Position numbers and translations under genes: made by a program. A DNA stretch of 64,000 bases from Cephalotus follicularis (taxonomy: Eukaryota; Streptophyta; Magnoliopsida; Oxalidales; Cephalotaceae), in NCBI GenBank assembly GCA_001972305.1, contig BDDD01000263.1, positions 155,597 to 219,596 on the forward strand, given 5' to 3'. The notes beneath the pieces were generated by a model that worked only from the letters and a program-made list of their open reading frames with translations, was not told the DNA's origin and searched no databases. The stretch's first letter is position 1. Every line of letters begins with the position of its first letter. Of the stretch, positions 43,351 to 55,724 are shown piece after piece.

Positions 43351-44897
43351 TGTAATACACTGTTTGTTCGTATGCATGTTTTACGGACTTTTTAATCTGT
43401 TTGTTTTCGGGTTTTTTATTTTGTTTTGTTATGAAGTCCGTTTGCCCTGTTTTGGGCCTATGTGTTTTGGGCTGACTGATACCAGCCTGAACTTTAGGTA
43501 TGTTGGTATGTATATGCATAAGTAAGTTTTGGTTTCACCTCTTTTAAACATATTTTATTTATTTACAAAACCAGATTTAATTAATTAAATTTACTAACTT
43601 ATCAAATCTTTTATTTTTATTTTAAAATCTTTTAATTCTCTCTCTCCCCTATCTCTCACCCGAATCTCTCTCCTACCTCTATTTCTCTTCCCCGTATCTC
43701 TCCTTTCCTTTATCTTCTTACCCATTTCTCTCCCTCAATCCTGAATATCTCTCCTTTATTTCCTTAACCAACCCAAATTTGATTCTTCTTTCCTTATCCT
43801 ACCCAAAATCCTCTCCCTTTTTGGTTTCAGGATGGCTTTAGTCTATGGTTTTGTGCCATCCGTTTCTCTTGCTTGGTCTCTGCCGATTTTGCAATCTGGA
43901 ATTCGTGTTGTCTTGTGCAAGTGTCATCATCATCAAAGTCAGGTTTGTGCTTCAAAAATTCAGTCCTTGATGGTTTTGGGTTGGTTATACTTTCTTTTGG
44001 CAAACATTGAGTTTGTATATTTGTTTTTCTTCTCTTTTGTTCATGTTGTATAGTCGGGTGATCTTTGGAAATCATAGTGTTTCTGTATCTGCAACACCAG
44101 TACAGGTTAGACATCTCATTCAGCTGTGATGGTTGTCTTTATTCCTTACAATCTGTTGCATGTTCTTATAGGCTGTTAGAAGTTGGTTTTGATACCAGCC
44201 ACGATATGTTCTGTCATGGTTTCTGGTTTTGTTAAGCAGTCCTTAGGAATCTGTATAGGTTGTAATTTGGTCTTAAAAACAGATAGTGGCTTTTGACAGA
44301 AAAATTGAATTGTTATATGTATGCATGTGAGTAGTAACCAATCTGTTTTCTCTTTTAGATTAGCCACTGTCCATATGATCATGTTAATTTAGTGTTCTCC
44401 TACCGTCTAAATGCCATACAATGTCTTATGTAAGTGTCTATAGGCCTCTAGTTTTGTGTTATGCAAGTTTGGATAGGTTTCTGCATAGAATTGTAGAGTT
44501 CCTACTGTTCTGTCACCCAGAACAGTCGGCTGTTCTTATGGACAGTCGGCTATTGTATGTTGAGTAGTCGGCTGCCTTATGAATCAGTCGGCTGCTTTAC
44601 CTAGCACAGTTGACTGGACCCCAGTTTGTGTAGTCGACTGGCCCTGTTGGATAGTCGACTGCCAAGCTTCAACACTCGACTGGAGCTCTGTAACAGTCAG
44701 CTGGTTTGTCCAGAAAATTTTTGTTTTTTATTTTCTTGGTATGTTTGCATTTCTGGTTGATCGGGGTCTGTCCTAAACACTGTTATAAATCTGTTTTATG
44801 TCCTTAATGATTTTCAGACCCTTATATGATGGTTTTGTGTCTTTTAAATTGTTGTGCTACGAAGGGCGATATATATGTATATCAGTCTTTTCATAAC
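43351..44897 (+). repeat. LTR-I, first part
   Basis: Same LTR family as Gypsy-C but plus-oriented: TGTAATACACTG start, GGGCTGACTGATACCAGCC at about 43470, a CT-rich block near 43640-43800 and a CAGTCGACTG cluster at 44520-44705. The stretch 43830-44050 is open but has no recognisable domain. Interrupted at 44897 by Gypsy-J; it resumes at 52888. Confidence 0.85.
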
Positions 44898-47510
44898 TGT
44901 AATAACTGCAAATTCAATTCGTGTACATTGTAATAATGATTAATAAAATGTGCACTCATTTGAATTTAATGTCCAATTATTATAATTTGTGATTGGAAAT
45001 TGCTTGGGATGAATGGAGATGCAATTTGGTGAAAATCAAACTTAAGAAACCCTAAAACAGCCATTGACAGCCGACTGCCACAGGGGGGAAGTTGACTGCC
45101 TGGTTTATGAAGGGACAGCCGACTATCACAGGGGAGCAATCGACTGCCAGATGCCTGTTGTGGGCAGTCGACTGCCAGTTGAAGACAGTCGACTGGATGG
45201 GTACAGAACAGGTGTCTGTGTATGCCTGTTAGACTGAACAAAGAGGAGATTGCATGGTGGGTAGGTGTCACACGAGACAGGAGCTGCCAGAGCATGCAAA
45301 AAGGCATGCTTGCATGTCCTCTATCCCATCTGCAATTGCAGACCTAAAACCTGCAAGAATCAAAAGAGAGAAAGGTGAGAAAGAGGTGCATGTGAGAGAA
45401 AGAGAAATGTGAGAAAGTTGAGTAAATGAACTCTGGCTAATTCAAGGCTTATATCAACTGTTGAGTTGTGAGATGAGTGTTAGAAACACTGAATATTGAG
45501 GAGAGTTGCTGGAGATTATTGAGAGCTTGCATTGGAAGGATTAGAAAGCTCAAAGAAGGAAGATTGAAGCTTTGGACTCTTGGTAAGTTTCTAAATTAGA
45601 ACTTACTGATGCCATGATATGATAATGTAACTAAGAGAATGTTGAATACCTTCTATTAACATAATTAAAGATAACAGATTCTAGAATTGAAATGGAAATT
45701 GGTAAATGGATCAAGTGGAAATGGTGACTATAACCTCTAAATTGGATTATAGTTGATGTTAAGGTCAGGATATGCTTACTGGTTTCCAAAATGTATATAT
45801 GCATCTTCTATCAACACACTTAAGATCAATGAATCAGAGTTTGAATAATAGTGGACATAGAGTTCAAAGGAAGTTGTAAAATGGGAGTTTAGGACTTGAT
45901 GGATTTGGTAAAAAACTACTGTTGAAGTAGTAATCGTAACTGATAATTAGAAACCTACTGGTAATAATGCATGTATCTGTAAATATGCATGCATAGATTG
46001 AACTTGCTGGAATTGAAGGATTGTTGGTGAAAAGGCTTTGGAAAACACAAAGAGAAAGATCAATTACAATTGATCTTGGGATAGCGATTTAAGGTAGGGG
46101 TAGTGATATGTTATGGAAGATATTTTATGCATATCATGTATTTTATTTTCTGTATGATTGCATGTGAGAAATTTGACATTGAATTACATACAAACTGCTA
46201 CTGCCTCCATTTTCTGGGCAGAAGCAGTCAACTGTTCTTCATGGCAGTCGACTACTCAACCCTATCCAGTCGACGGCCAAGGCAAAGCAGTCGACTACTC
46301 AACCAAGCAGTCGACTATTCTTGAGGGCAGTCGACTGTTCTGGGTAAAATTGTATAACATTGATTGAATTGTTACTGTCTTGTACTGTTATTGAATTGTA
46401 TATGCTACCATCATATAGTATATACTGTTTGATGTTATTTAACATCGCTACTACTTATATTGCAACGATCGAATGAACTATGTGCTATATGCACAAATTA
46501 CGGTTTCACCATCACTTTCAAATGAAAACTATTATTTACAAGAAACTTCTGATTTATCAACTACTGTTTGTTTCCGAATTGGAAACCACTACTGTACTGA
46601 TATCGTTTTCCTCATATGAGATGTACGATCACTGAAATGTTATATGTTTCTAAAGAAAACATTTTATATTGCATATCATATATATATGTAATATTATTGA
46701 CCTGAATTGACTGATTGATTGTTTATGCATACTGTGGTCGAGTGATGGGAAGATATCACTGATTACGGCGGTGAGCCTACGTGCCAGGAGTTGGCTAGTG
46801 CTTATTCACCATACTGATCTGCATCGCAGACCGTGCACTGTTATCTGCCCGCTAAATGCCGGCAGCACTGTTTACCTCCTATCATCAGCGGAGTTGTGGT
46901 GATAGCTAGGTGGCTCGACGTAGGCTAGGGGTTAGCGACGTCTTGAGCCCAATACTGGTCTTCGGACAAACTACTGGACTGATTGATTGTACCCTTGGGC
47001 GGTATTCTTGCATATGGATTGTCTATGGCCACTTGGCATGTTTGATTATATATTGGCACACTGAAATGTTATTTTAAATATAAACTGTCATACATGTTGC
47101 ATTCATATATTTCTTAGCATGCATTATCTTCCTACTTAGCCAAGTGAGGACAACGACTAACCCCCTACAATTTCAGATTAAGCGAAGATATCGGAGTTAC
47201 TGCTGAAGCTTGGAGAGCTTCTACTTTCGACTTAAGGTTGTTATTTTGTTATGATGTACTGTAACTTGTATTGTATCTAACGGATCACACTCCGTGTACT
47301 GTTGTATTTTCCTTATGTAAAGGATATTGTTAAATTGTACCCGCACGTAGTATGGGATGCATGCGGATGACTTATGCTATAATACAGTTTTAACTGCTTT
47401 CGCTTATATATTTGATTGTTATGAGAATGCTGGATTATTATTCTTATGCTTATTACTGATATCACCACATATGCTTGTCTTAACGTAAACCAAAATAGCG
47501 GGGTGTGACA
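44898..47510 (+). repeat. Gypsy-J 5' LTR (2613 bp)
   Basis: TGTAATAACTGC to GGGGTGTGACA. CAGTCGACTG-type clusters lie at 45065-45205 and 46225-46340. The last third has AGCCTACGT (about 46774) pairing with ACGTAGGCT (about 46919) around inner hairpins, the CCAGGAGTTGG motif, and GTAGTATGGGATGCATG near 47345. These late parts are shared with the G and L LTRs. Confidence 0.92.
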
Positions 47511-47513
47511 GCA

Positions 47514-47525
47514 TGGTATCAGAGC
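47514..47525 (+). promoter_or_regulatory. Gypsy-J primer binding site
   Basis: TGGTATCAGAGC, a perfect match to the plant tRNA-iMet site, three bases after the LTR. Confidence 0.92.
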
Positions 47526-47615
47526 ATATTCCATATATGCTAAGCTGAGATAAGTTTCTCGGAAATTAAGTGACTTGTTTCCTGATGATCTTATCATCTC
47601 CTTATAGGAAACGGA

Positions 47616-48245
47616 ATGGAAGGGAGAGGAGGACGTATAAGGTCTCGAGCCATGGATGGAAATGTTCATAGGGAAGCAAATGATGGGGGTAACCCAATGG
47701 ATCATATAGCCGATTTTATCCAGCAGCAGATGGCTACCAGTGCAGCTCAGATGGAGGAGATGCAACGTTTGCACGCTCAAGTACAGTAGGCTAGACGACC
47801 TTCAAGACAGTCTCGACGGACTGCTATTCAGGAGAATGATGCTCAACCTGAAGCTTGTTCACACTGTGACCATAAAAGCCATCGGCTGGAAGATTGTTGG
47901 TTGAAAAATGGGTTGTGCATGAAGTGCAGAGCAACCGACCATTTCTTAATGGCTTGTCCGAATAGGCGAATCCTTTCTCGTTTCCGAACTCCTAATCAAA
48001 GTAGCCAACAGAGTTTTGGAAGGTGTGGGTTATGTGGTGGTTCAAACCATGATGAAAGTAAGTGTTGCAAGAAAGCTGGGAAGTGCCTAAAGTGTGGGGC
48101 ATCAGACCATAGAATGAGTGGCTGTCTGAAGGGTCAAAAAATCGCGTTTACTGGATCTACTGGTAGTAGCAGTACTACAACTGGATCTTCACAGCAGAAG
48201 GACACTGGAAAAAGAATCATGCAAGGTCAGGTTATACTTATCTAA
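47616..48245 (+). pseudogene. Gypsy-J shortened gag with four zinc knuckles
   Basis: ATG at 47616 (MEGRGGRIRSRAMDGN). The N-terminal segment ends at a TAG (47787-47789), but the frame stays the same to 48245. The gag core found in Gypsy-G is absent: the N-terminus (MEEMQRLHAQVQ) passes straight into a basic linker. Four CX2CX4HX4C knuckles follow: CSHCDHKSHRLEDC, CMKCRATDHFLMAC, CGLCGGSNHDESKC and CLKCGASDHRMSGC, all metal ligands intact. One or two knuckles are usual in the family. Confidence 0.83.
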
Positions 48246-48540
48246 GGAAAATATAACTGATATTAAGTATATAATTGAGCATGCATTGATTGACCACATA
48301 CTCGTTCTTTGCATCATGTTTCCGTATAACTTGCATGGTGTTACTGTGTGTTGCAATAAATGTTGGAGGTGAATACTCCAACTAGTGATTACTTGTTGAC
48401 CGATGCGTTGATAAAGAGTAATGAGATCACGATAGCTAGGATTCAACTATTCGCTGGTTGACTGTACTGCCTATCCAAGATTTTTAGATTACCTCAGAAA
48501 TGAAGAGATTATGAGTGACGGAATTGAAGACTCAATTAAC
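48246..48540 (+). other. Non-coding joint replacing protease in Gypsy-J
   Basis: About 295 bases with no protease motif and no long open frame between gag and RT. Gypsy-L1 has a similar non-coding stretch in the same place (62184-62420). Confidence 0.6.
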
Positions 48541-49735
48541 AGTATTACCTTGATAAGGGCTTTCTCAAACCAAGTGTATCACCGTGGGGAGCACCGGTAC
48601 TGTTTGTAAAGAAGAAGGATGGATCGATGCGGCTATGCATTGACTACAGGCTGCTGAATCAAGTGACGGTGAAGAACAAGTATCCTCTGCCACATATTGA
48701 GGAGTTGTTCGATCAATTGCAAGGGTCAACTGTATTCTCCAAGCTTGACCTAAGAACAGGCTATCATCAGTTGAGGATCTGAGAAGGTGATGTGGAGAAA
48801 ACCGCATTTCGAACAAGATATGGGCACTACGAATTTGTGATACTGCCGTTTGGTTGACGAATGCTCCTGCAGCCTTTATGTGTCTGATGAACAGAGTGTT
48901 CCAACCTTACCCGGACCAGTTTGTCGTTATATTCTCAGATGACATCCTGATCTACTCAAAGAGCATTGAGGAACACATGCAACATTTGCGGATTGTACTG
49001 CAGACACTACAGAAGGAACAGATGTACGCCAAATTCAGCAAATGTGAATTCTGACTGGATCATGTGACGTTCCTAGGTCACATTGTGTAGAGTGAAGGAT
49101 TGTCGGTGGATCCTTCGAAGATTGAGAGCATTGTTGATTGGCCCCAACCGAGGAACGTTACGGAGGTTCGTAGTTTCTTGGGATTGGCTGGCTACTACAG
49201 AAGATTCATCAAGGGATTTTTGAAGCTTGCTACACCACTAACACAGTTGACTCAGAAGAAGTCCAGCTTTGTGTGGGATGATTCTTGTGAGGCAAGTTTC
49301 CAAGAGTTAAGAGTCGGTTGATTTCGGCTCCAGTATTGGCATTACCGGAGGGTAATGAGGGATTTACTGTCTATACTGATGCTTCTGGGAAGGGATTGGG
49401 ATGCGTACTGATGCAACATGGTAGGGTGATTGCATACGCATCAAGGAAGTTAAAGTCGTACAGGGAAAACTATCCCGTACACGATCTTGAGTTGGCAGCC
49501 ATAGTGTTTGCTTTGCAGAAATAGAGGCACTATCTCTATGGAGCTCAGTTTGAGATCTTTACTGACCACAAAAGTTTGAAATATCTGTTTTCCCAGAAGG
49601 AGCTCAACATGAGACAGAGGTGATGGGTGGAATTCTTCAATGACTACAACTGCAATATCCAATACCACCTGGGAAAGGCGAATGTAGTGGCTGATGCGCT
49701 GAGTCGCAATGCGATGATTGCTGGAGCAATGGTTT
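48541..49735 (+). pseudogene. Gypsy-J reverse transcriptase and RNase H
   Basis: Starts at the [20 protein letters not shown] block, so the RT N-terminus is missing. Motifs: [21 protein letters not shown], catalytic FSDD ([15 protein letters not shown]; relatives have FIDD), [17 protein letters not shown], then RNase [35 protein letters not shown] and [18 protein letters not shown]. One-base deletions near 48852 and 49310 change frame; stops occur at 48780, near 49053 and near 49523. Confidence 0.88.
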
Positions 49736-51252
49736 CACAGTGGAAGCTAGTGGAGGAATTTCAGAGATGAAATCCGTTCATGGTTTCCCGAGGAGTTATT
49801 GTGGCAAGTATGAGAGCACAACCGAAACTTTTGGAGCGTATCCTGACTGCTTAGTATAGTGATTCGGAATTGTGGAGTATTCACGAGAACCTAGACGGTG
49901 ATTCTGAGTTCTCCATTCATACTGATGGCATCCTAAGGTTCCGAGGGAGGATATGTGTTCCGAACGATGAGAGCATCAAGAGTGAGCTATTGCAACAAGC
50001 TCACAAATCGAGATAAAGTGTTCACCCAAGGAGTTCCAAGATGTGGCACGACCTGAAGAAGAATTACTGGTGGAGTGGAATAAAACGGGAGATTGCTGAA
50101 CATGTAGCAAGATGTTTGACTTATCAGCGAGTGAAGGATGAACATCAGAAACCTGCGGGACTGCTACAATCGCTACCAGTGGTTGAATGGAAATGGGAGC
50201 ACGTGACCATGGGCTTCGTGTCAGGATTGCCGAGGTCACGGAATCAGCATGAGGCAGTGTGGGTAGTAGTGGACAGACTCACCAAGTCTGCTCACTTCCT
50301 TCCGATGAACATGACATATTCTATCGAGAAGCTTGCTCGATTGTATATTCGGGAGATAGTGAGATTGCATGGGGTACCGGTCAGTATTGTCTGCGACCGA
50401 GATGCTAGATTTACTTCAAGGTTTTGGAAGAAGTTCCAAGCAGCGATGGGAACGACCTTGAACTTCAGCACTGCATTTCACCCACAGACTGACGGACAGT
50501 CCGAGCGTACTATCCAGACTCTGGAGGATATGCTACGGGCTTGTATGATTGATTTTGCTGGGAGTTGGGAGGATCATCTAGCATTGATTGAGTTCTCCTA
50601 CAACAACAGTTTTCACACCAACATCAGAATGGCTCCCTATGAAGCTTTGTATGGGAGAAAGTGCAGATCACCTATTTACTGGGACGAGGTAGGTGAGAGG
50701 TAAGTGCTTGGACCGGACTTGGTACATGAGACCACTGATAAAGTGCAAATGATCAAGAAGAGACTGCTAGCTGCACAAAGTCGGCAGAAGAGTTACGCCG
50801 ATATCAAGAGAAGGAAGCTAGAATTCGAGAAGGGGGATCATGTTTTCCTGAAGATCTCGCCTTCGAAAGGGATATACTATTTTGGTCTTAAAGGGAAGTT
50901 AGCTCCAAGGTATATTGGACCTTACGAGATACTGGAGAAAGTGGGGGAGGTAGCATACCAGATTGCACTACCGCCTAGCTTGTCGGATGTGAATAACGTA
51001 TTTCATGTCTCCATGTTACGGAAATACATACCTGACCCATCTCACATTTTGAGCTATGACCCTGGATTCATTAGCCCTAGATTGACTTATGAAGAAAGGC
51101 CGACGACGATTGTGGATCACACGGAAAAGGTTCTGAGGAACAAGACCATCCCTATGGTCAAAGTACTATGGCGTTTTCACGGAGCGGAGGAAGCTACGTG
51201 GGAGCGTGAGGACGAAATGAGGGAGACATTTCCCCACTTATTCGGAACGTAA
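49736..51252 (+). pseudogene. Gypsy-J integrase with chromodomain-like tail
   Basis: Zinc-binding part: [17 protein letters not shown], then [12 protein letters not shown], where the last Cys of HHCC is Tyr. The core (open 50041-50703) keeps D ([14 protein letters not shown]), D ([16 protein letters not shown]) and E ([19 protein letters not shown]). After a TAG at 50701-50703 the same frame continues to 51252: GDHVFLKISPSKG, LAPRYIGPYEILEKVG, VFHVSMLRKYIPDPSH, and the tail VKVLWRFHGAEEATWERED. Earlier stops lie near 49768, 49853 and 50014. The most complete integrase in the window. Confidence 0.88.
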
Positions 51253-51285
51253 TGTAAAGGCTAAATTCGAGGACAAATTTTCTTT

Positions 51286-51298
51286 AAGGAGGGGGGAA
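51286..51298 (+). promoter_or_regulatory. Gypsy-J polypurine tract
   Basis: AAGGAGGGGGGAA immediately before the 3' LTR start TGTAATAACCGC. Confidence 0.9.
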
Positions 51299-52887
51299 TG
51301 TAATAACCGCAAATTCAATTCGTGTACATTGTAATAATGATTAATAAAATGTGAACTCATTTGAATTTAATGTACAATTATTATAATTTGTGATTGGTAA
51401 TTGCTTGGGATGAATGGAGATGCAATTTGGTGAAAATCAAACTTAAGAAACCCTAAAACAACCATTGACAGCCGACTGCCACAGAGGGGAAGTCGACTGC
51501 CTGGTTTATGAAGGGGCAGCCGACTGTCACAGGGGAGCAGTCGACTGCCAGATGCGTGTTGTGGGCAGTCGACTGCCAGATGCGTGTTGTGGGTAGTCGA
51601 CTGCCAGTTGAAGACAGTCGACTGGATCGGTACATAACAGGTGTCTGTGCATGCCTGTTAGACTGAACAAAGAGGAGATTGCATGGTGGGCAGGTGTCAC
51701 ACGAGACAGGAGCTGCCAGAGCATGTAAAAAGGCATGCTTGCATGTCCACTATCCCATCTGCAATTGCAGACCTACAACCTGCAAGAATCAAAAGAGAGA
51801 AAGGTGAGAAAGAGGTGCATGTGAGAGAAAGAGAAATGTGAGAAAGTTGAGTAAATGAACTATGGCTAATTCAAGGCTTATATCAACTGTTGAGTTGTGA
51901 GATGAGTGTTAGAAACACTGAATATTGAGGAGAGTTGCTGGAGATTATTGAGAGCTTGGAAACCACTACTGTACTGATATCGTTTTCCTCATATGAGATG
52001 TACGATCACTGAAATGTTATATGTTTCTAAAGAAAACATTTTATATTGCATATCATATATATATGTAATATTATTGAACTAAATTGACTGATTGATTGTT
52101 TATGCATACCGTGGTCGAGTGATGGGGAGATATCACTGATTACGGCGGTGAGCCTACGTGTCAGGAGTTGGCTAGTGCTTATTCACCACATTGATCTGCA
52201 TCGCAGACCGTGCACTGTTATTTACTCGCTAAATGCCGGCAGCACTGTTTACCTCCTATCATCAGCGGAGTTAGGGTGATAGCTAGGTGGCTCAACGTAG
52301 GCTAGGGGTTAGCGACGTCTTGAGTCCAATACTGGTCTTCGGACAAACTACTGGACTGATTGATTGTACCCTTGAGCGGTATTCTTGCATATGGATTGTC
52401 TATGGCCACTTGGCATGTTTGCTTATATATTGCCACACTGAAATGTTATTTTAAATATAAACTGTCATACATGTTGCATTCATATATTCCTTGGCATGCA
52501 TTATCTTCCTACTTAGCCAAGTGAGGACAACGGCTAACCCCCTACAATTTCAGATTAAGCGAAGAGATTAGAGTTACTGCTGAAGCTTGGAGAGCTTCTA
52601 CTTTCGACTTAAGGTTGTTATTTTGTTATGATGTACTGTAACTTGTATTGTATCGAACGGATCACACTCCGGGTACTGTTGTATTTTCCTTATGTAAAGG
52701 ATATTGTTAAATTGTACCCGCACGTAGTATGGGATGCATGCGGATGACTTATGCTATAATCCAGTTTTAACTGCTTTCGCTTATATATTTGATTGTTATG
52801 AGAATGCTAGATTATTATTCTTATGCTTATTACTGATATCACCACATATGCTTGTCTTAACATAAACTGAAATAGCGGGGTGTGACA
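51299..52887 (+). repeat. Gypsy-J 3' LTR (1589 bp, deleted)
   Basis: Same ends as the 5' LTR, a few percent different. About 1 kb is missing between GAGAGCTTGG (51959) and AAACCACTACTG. An extra copy of a roughly 28-bp CAGTCGACTGCCAG unit is present near 51566-51596, showing that the motif array gains and loses units. Confidence 0.92.
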
Positions 52888-54090
52888 ATAAGTCTTTTTT
52901 GTGATCGCACAAGGTACGAATCTTCTGCTCTTTGGCACTCTTTTCGATAAATTTATCTTGTTTTTATGATATGTTCCTTCGATTTTATGAACTCAGTTTG
53001 TTTTACGGTTTTGATATGTTTTGTAAATAAAGTCAGTTTTGACATCTTTGTGAAATTAAAGGTTCTGGACTTTATGCTATGTTATGAAATATGATATGAT
53101 CATCTTTTATGGTGGGAAATATATGAGTTCATTTCCGACTATGAAAATGTATGTTATGAGAAAATGACATCGTTTGATAATGATTTATGAATATGTTTCG
53201 AAAAAGCCTTCTATATGAATTTTAATTGATTGAGATAAATCCATGTTTTGAATGGCAAAATACCGAGTATTTGTACCCACCTATGGGGCGTACCATACGC
53301 ATGTCGTAGGCCTGGCACAGGAATATGACACTTTCGTAGCGGTGTGATTAGTATACGGCGTCTCCCTATGTTATGAATAAATCCCATGAGGTGGATTTAT
53401 GGATCCATTATGTATGATAGAGGCATATGAATTGATTCTAGTATATGGCATACGTGTGGAGTTATGCAATATGTGATATGATATGAGAATTGACTCGTGT
53501 AGTGCCGTACACTTCAATTCTAATGGGCATGTGGAATTAACGCCTCCCTTGCCATCTATATGTTTTGATACATGATATGTTATGTGACTCAGTATGAATT
53601 TATGTTTTTGAAATGTTTCGTATGTATTTTGGAAGTTATGAGTTTGACTTCAAAGAATGTTTAAACCGATTCACTATTTAAGATTTCTGTTTTGAGATAA
53701 CTTTTGGAAATCTTACTGCTTTTAAATTATCGTTTACTGTTTTACATTCTTTATTCGTACTGAGGTTTGCTCAGTGGCGTTTTTGTTTCCATGCGGCAGG
53801 TTATCAGGAGCAACGGGGAAAAGTGTGATTTGAGAGATGACCACCATATGTCCAGGATCCTCTAGGAGTGTGATCCCTATATGTTTTCTTTTAGGAGTGG
53901 TCGTGAACAATAAGTTACTTTTGGTTTATGTTTTTAATAATTGACCCTTGGAACATGTTTAAGTTTTTCAGTTTATGATCAGTTTTCGGTATGTTATCCA
54001 GATATGTTATGTTTTGACCGCCACATTTTTAGCTCATAAAGTTATGTTTATGTTTGGTTAAGTTATGTTATGTTATGTTAGGTCACACGT
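52888..54090 (+). repeat. LTR-I, second part
   Basis: Resumes LTR-I after Gypsy-J: CACAAGGTACGAATC, the CCTATGGGGCGTACC/CGTAGGCCTGGCACAGG module (53275-53330) and GTACTGAGGTTTGCTCAG (53759), in the order of the Gypsy-C LTR read in reverse. It stops about 50 bp short of the expected LTR end; the boundary with LTR-K is approximate. Confidence 0.78.
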
Positions 54091-55724
54091 TTTTAGCTCA
54101 CACATTTTCTCTCACTCTTTACTTATCTCTCCCTCAATTCTCTCTTCTTTTCCCATTTAAGACTGCCTATGTCATTGTTATATGCTATTCTCACTTTTCA
54201 AGCGACTACCGACCCTGCCACTGTGAAATCATTGTGTTCTCTATGTTTTTGCTTCATCAATCAGGTTTGTTTCTCCATGGTTAAATGTATGAATCATTTA
54301 TTTGATATGTATAGCAATGGCAGATTTTGAATTGTTTGTCTTCTTTATTTATTTATTTTTTTGTGAACAGCTGTGTGTAAGCCTTGAGAATCTTGTGTTT
54401 TCCCTTCAATTGTGTCTTCTTTGAAGGTTGGTACCCGTATGTTACTATTATGGTTCGTTCAATCGTACTATGAATCTGTTTTTGCATGTCTACATAGGTG
54501 TTAGAATTCGGTTTGGGTTCCTGTATATTTTATTTATTCTATCATTGTGTGCTGAGTCTGTTAGCAATTCTGTAGACACATAGAAAAAGTTATGTAATCT
54601 GGTTTTTAATATCTATAAATGGTAATTGGACTAATATATGTGCACATGATTAGATGTCTCTCTTGTCTCTTAAAGTTAATCACTGTTTATATGCTTCTTC
54701 ATGTCAATTATGTGTTTTACACTGTCTAAACATCATATACAGTCTCATGTATATGTTCATAGGTCTCTGGTATCGAGTTATACATGTTTAGACAAGTTTT
54801 TGCATTGGAAAGGCTAAATTTTTGCTGTTCTGTCGACCAGAACAGTCGACTGTTCTTATGATCAGTCGACTGGTTTGGTTGAGCAGTCGGCTGTTTTATG
54901 AATACAGTCGACTATTTTGTGTTGAGTAGGTGACTGGACCCATGTCACAGTCGACTGCTTGCAGTCCAGTTTGTGTAGTCGACTGGCCCTATTGCATATT
55001 CGGCTGCCAAGCTTCCTCAGTCAACTGGAACTCTGTAACATTCGGCTGTTTTGCCCAGAAAATTCCCGTTTTCAACTGTTTCGATTCGTTTGTTCTTCGA
55101 ATCGATCTGGGTCTATTCTAAACACTATAATGAATCTGTTTTATGTCTCTAATGTTTCCCAGACCCTTATATGCATAGTTTTGTGTCTTTTATATTGTTG
55201 TGCTTCAAAAGGGAGTTTGACTTAACAATCTTTTCGTAAGTCTTTTCTATAAGCGCATAAGGTACGGATATTCTGCTCTTTGATACTCTCTTCGATTTTA
55301 TCGGACGAAAATCAGTTTTGTATTATGCTATGTTCCTTCGTTTTAAGAACTTCGTTATGAAATTGATATGATCTAGAAAATAAAGTCGGTTTGACATTTT
55401 ATGAATTTAATATTTCTAACTTTATACGTATGTTACGATATGTTATGAAATGTATGTTATGTAAATGATATCGTTGGATAACGATTCTCGAATATGTTTT
55501 GAAAAAGCATATTTTATGTGTTCTAAATTTATTTTGATAAATCAATATTTTGAGAATGATTAAATACTGAGTATGTGTACCCACATATGGGGTGTACCAT
55601 AGGCATGTCGTAGGCCTGGCACAGGGACATGACACTTCCGTAGTGGTGTGATTAGTCTACGACTTCTCTGTATGTTATGAATAAATCCCATGAGGTGGAT
55701 TTATGGATCTGCTATGTATGATAG
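54091..55724 (+). repeat. LTR-K: second, 5'-truncated LTR of the same family
   Basis: Starts mid-LTR (CT-rich block, then TGCTTCATCAATCAGGTTTG as in Gypsy-C). It has a CAGTCGACTG cluster at 54838-55060 and the conserved TACCATAGGCATG/CGTAGGCCTGGCACAGG module near 55590. It is cut at 55724 by Gypsy-L1 (preceding bases GATAG). Probably the 3' LTR of the element whose 5' LTR is I, with the whole internal region deleted. Confidence 0.72.

Larger units (their letters stand above)
44898..52887 (+). mobile_element. Gypsy-J: chromovirus-like (Tekay/Del type) element nested in LTR-I
   Basis: 7990 bp with both LTRs, primer site, polypurine tract and near-duplication ATAAC (44893-44897) / ATAAG (52888-52892). 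LTR-K shows that the uninterrupted sequence ends in G, so the first copy mutated. The gag core, protease and RT start are missing; RT, RNase H, integrase and the chromodomain-like tail are present with several stops and two one-base deletions. Confidence 0.92.

Noticed and set aside
43827..44114. Overlapping open frames on both strands near 43830-44114
   Set aside because: Inside LTR-I and not conserved as protein in the related Gypsy-C or LTR-K sequence.
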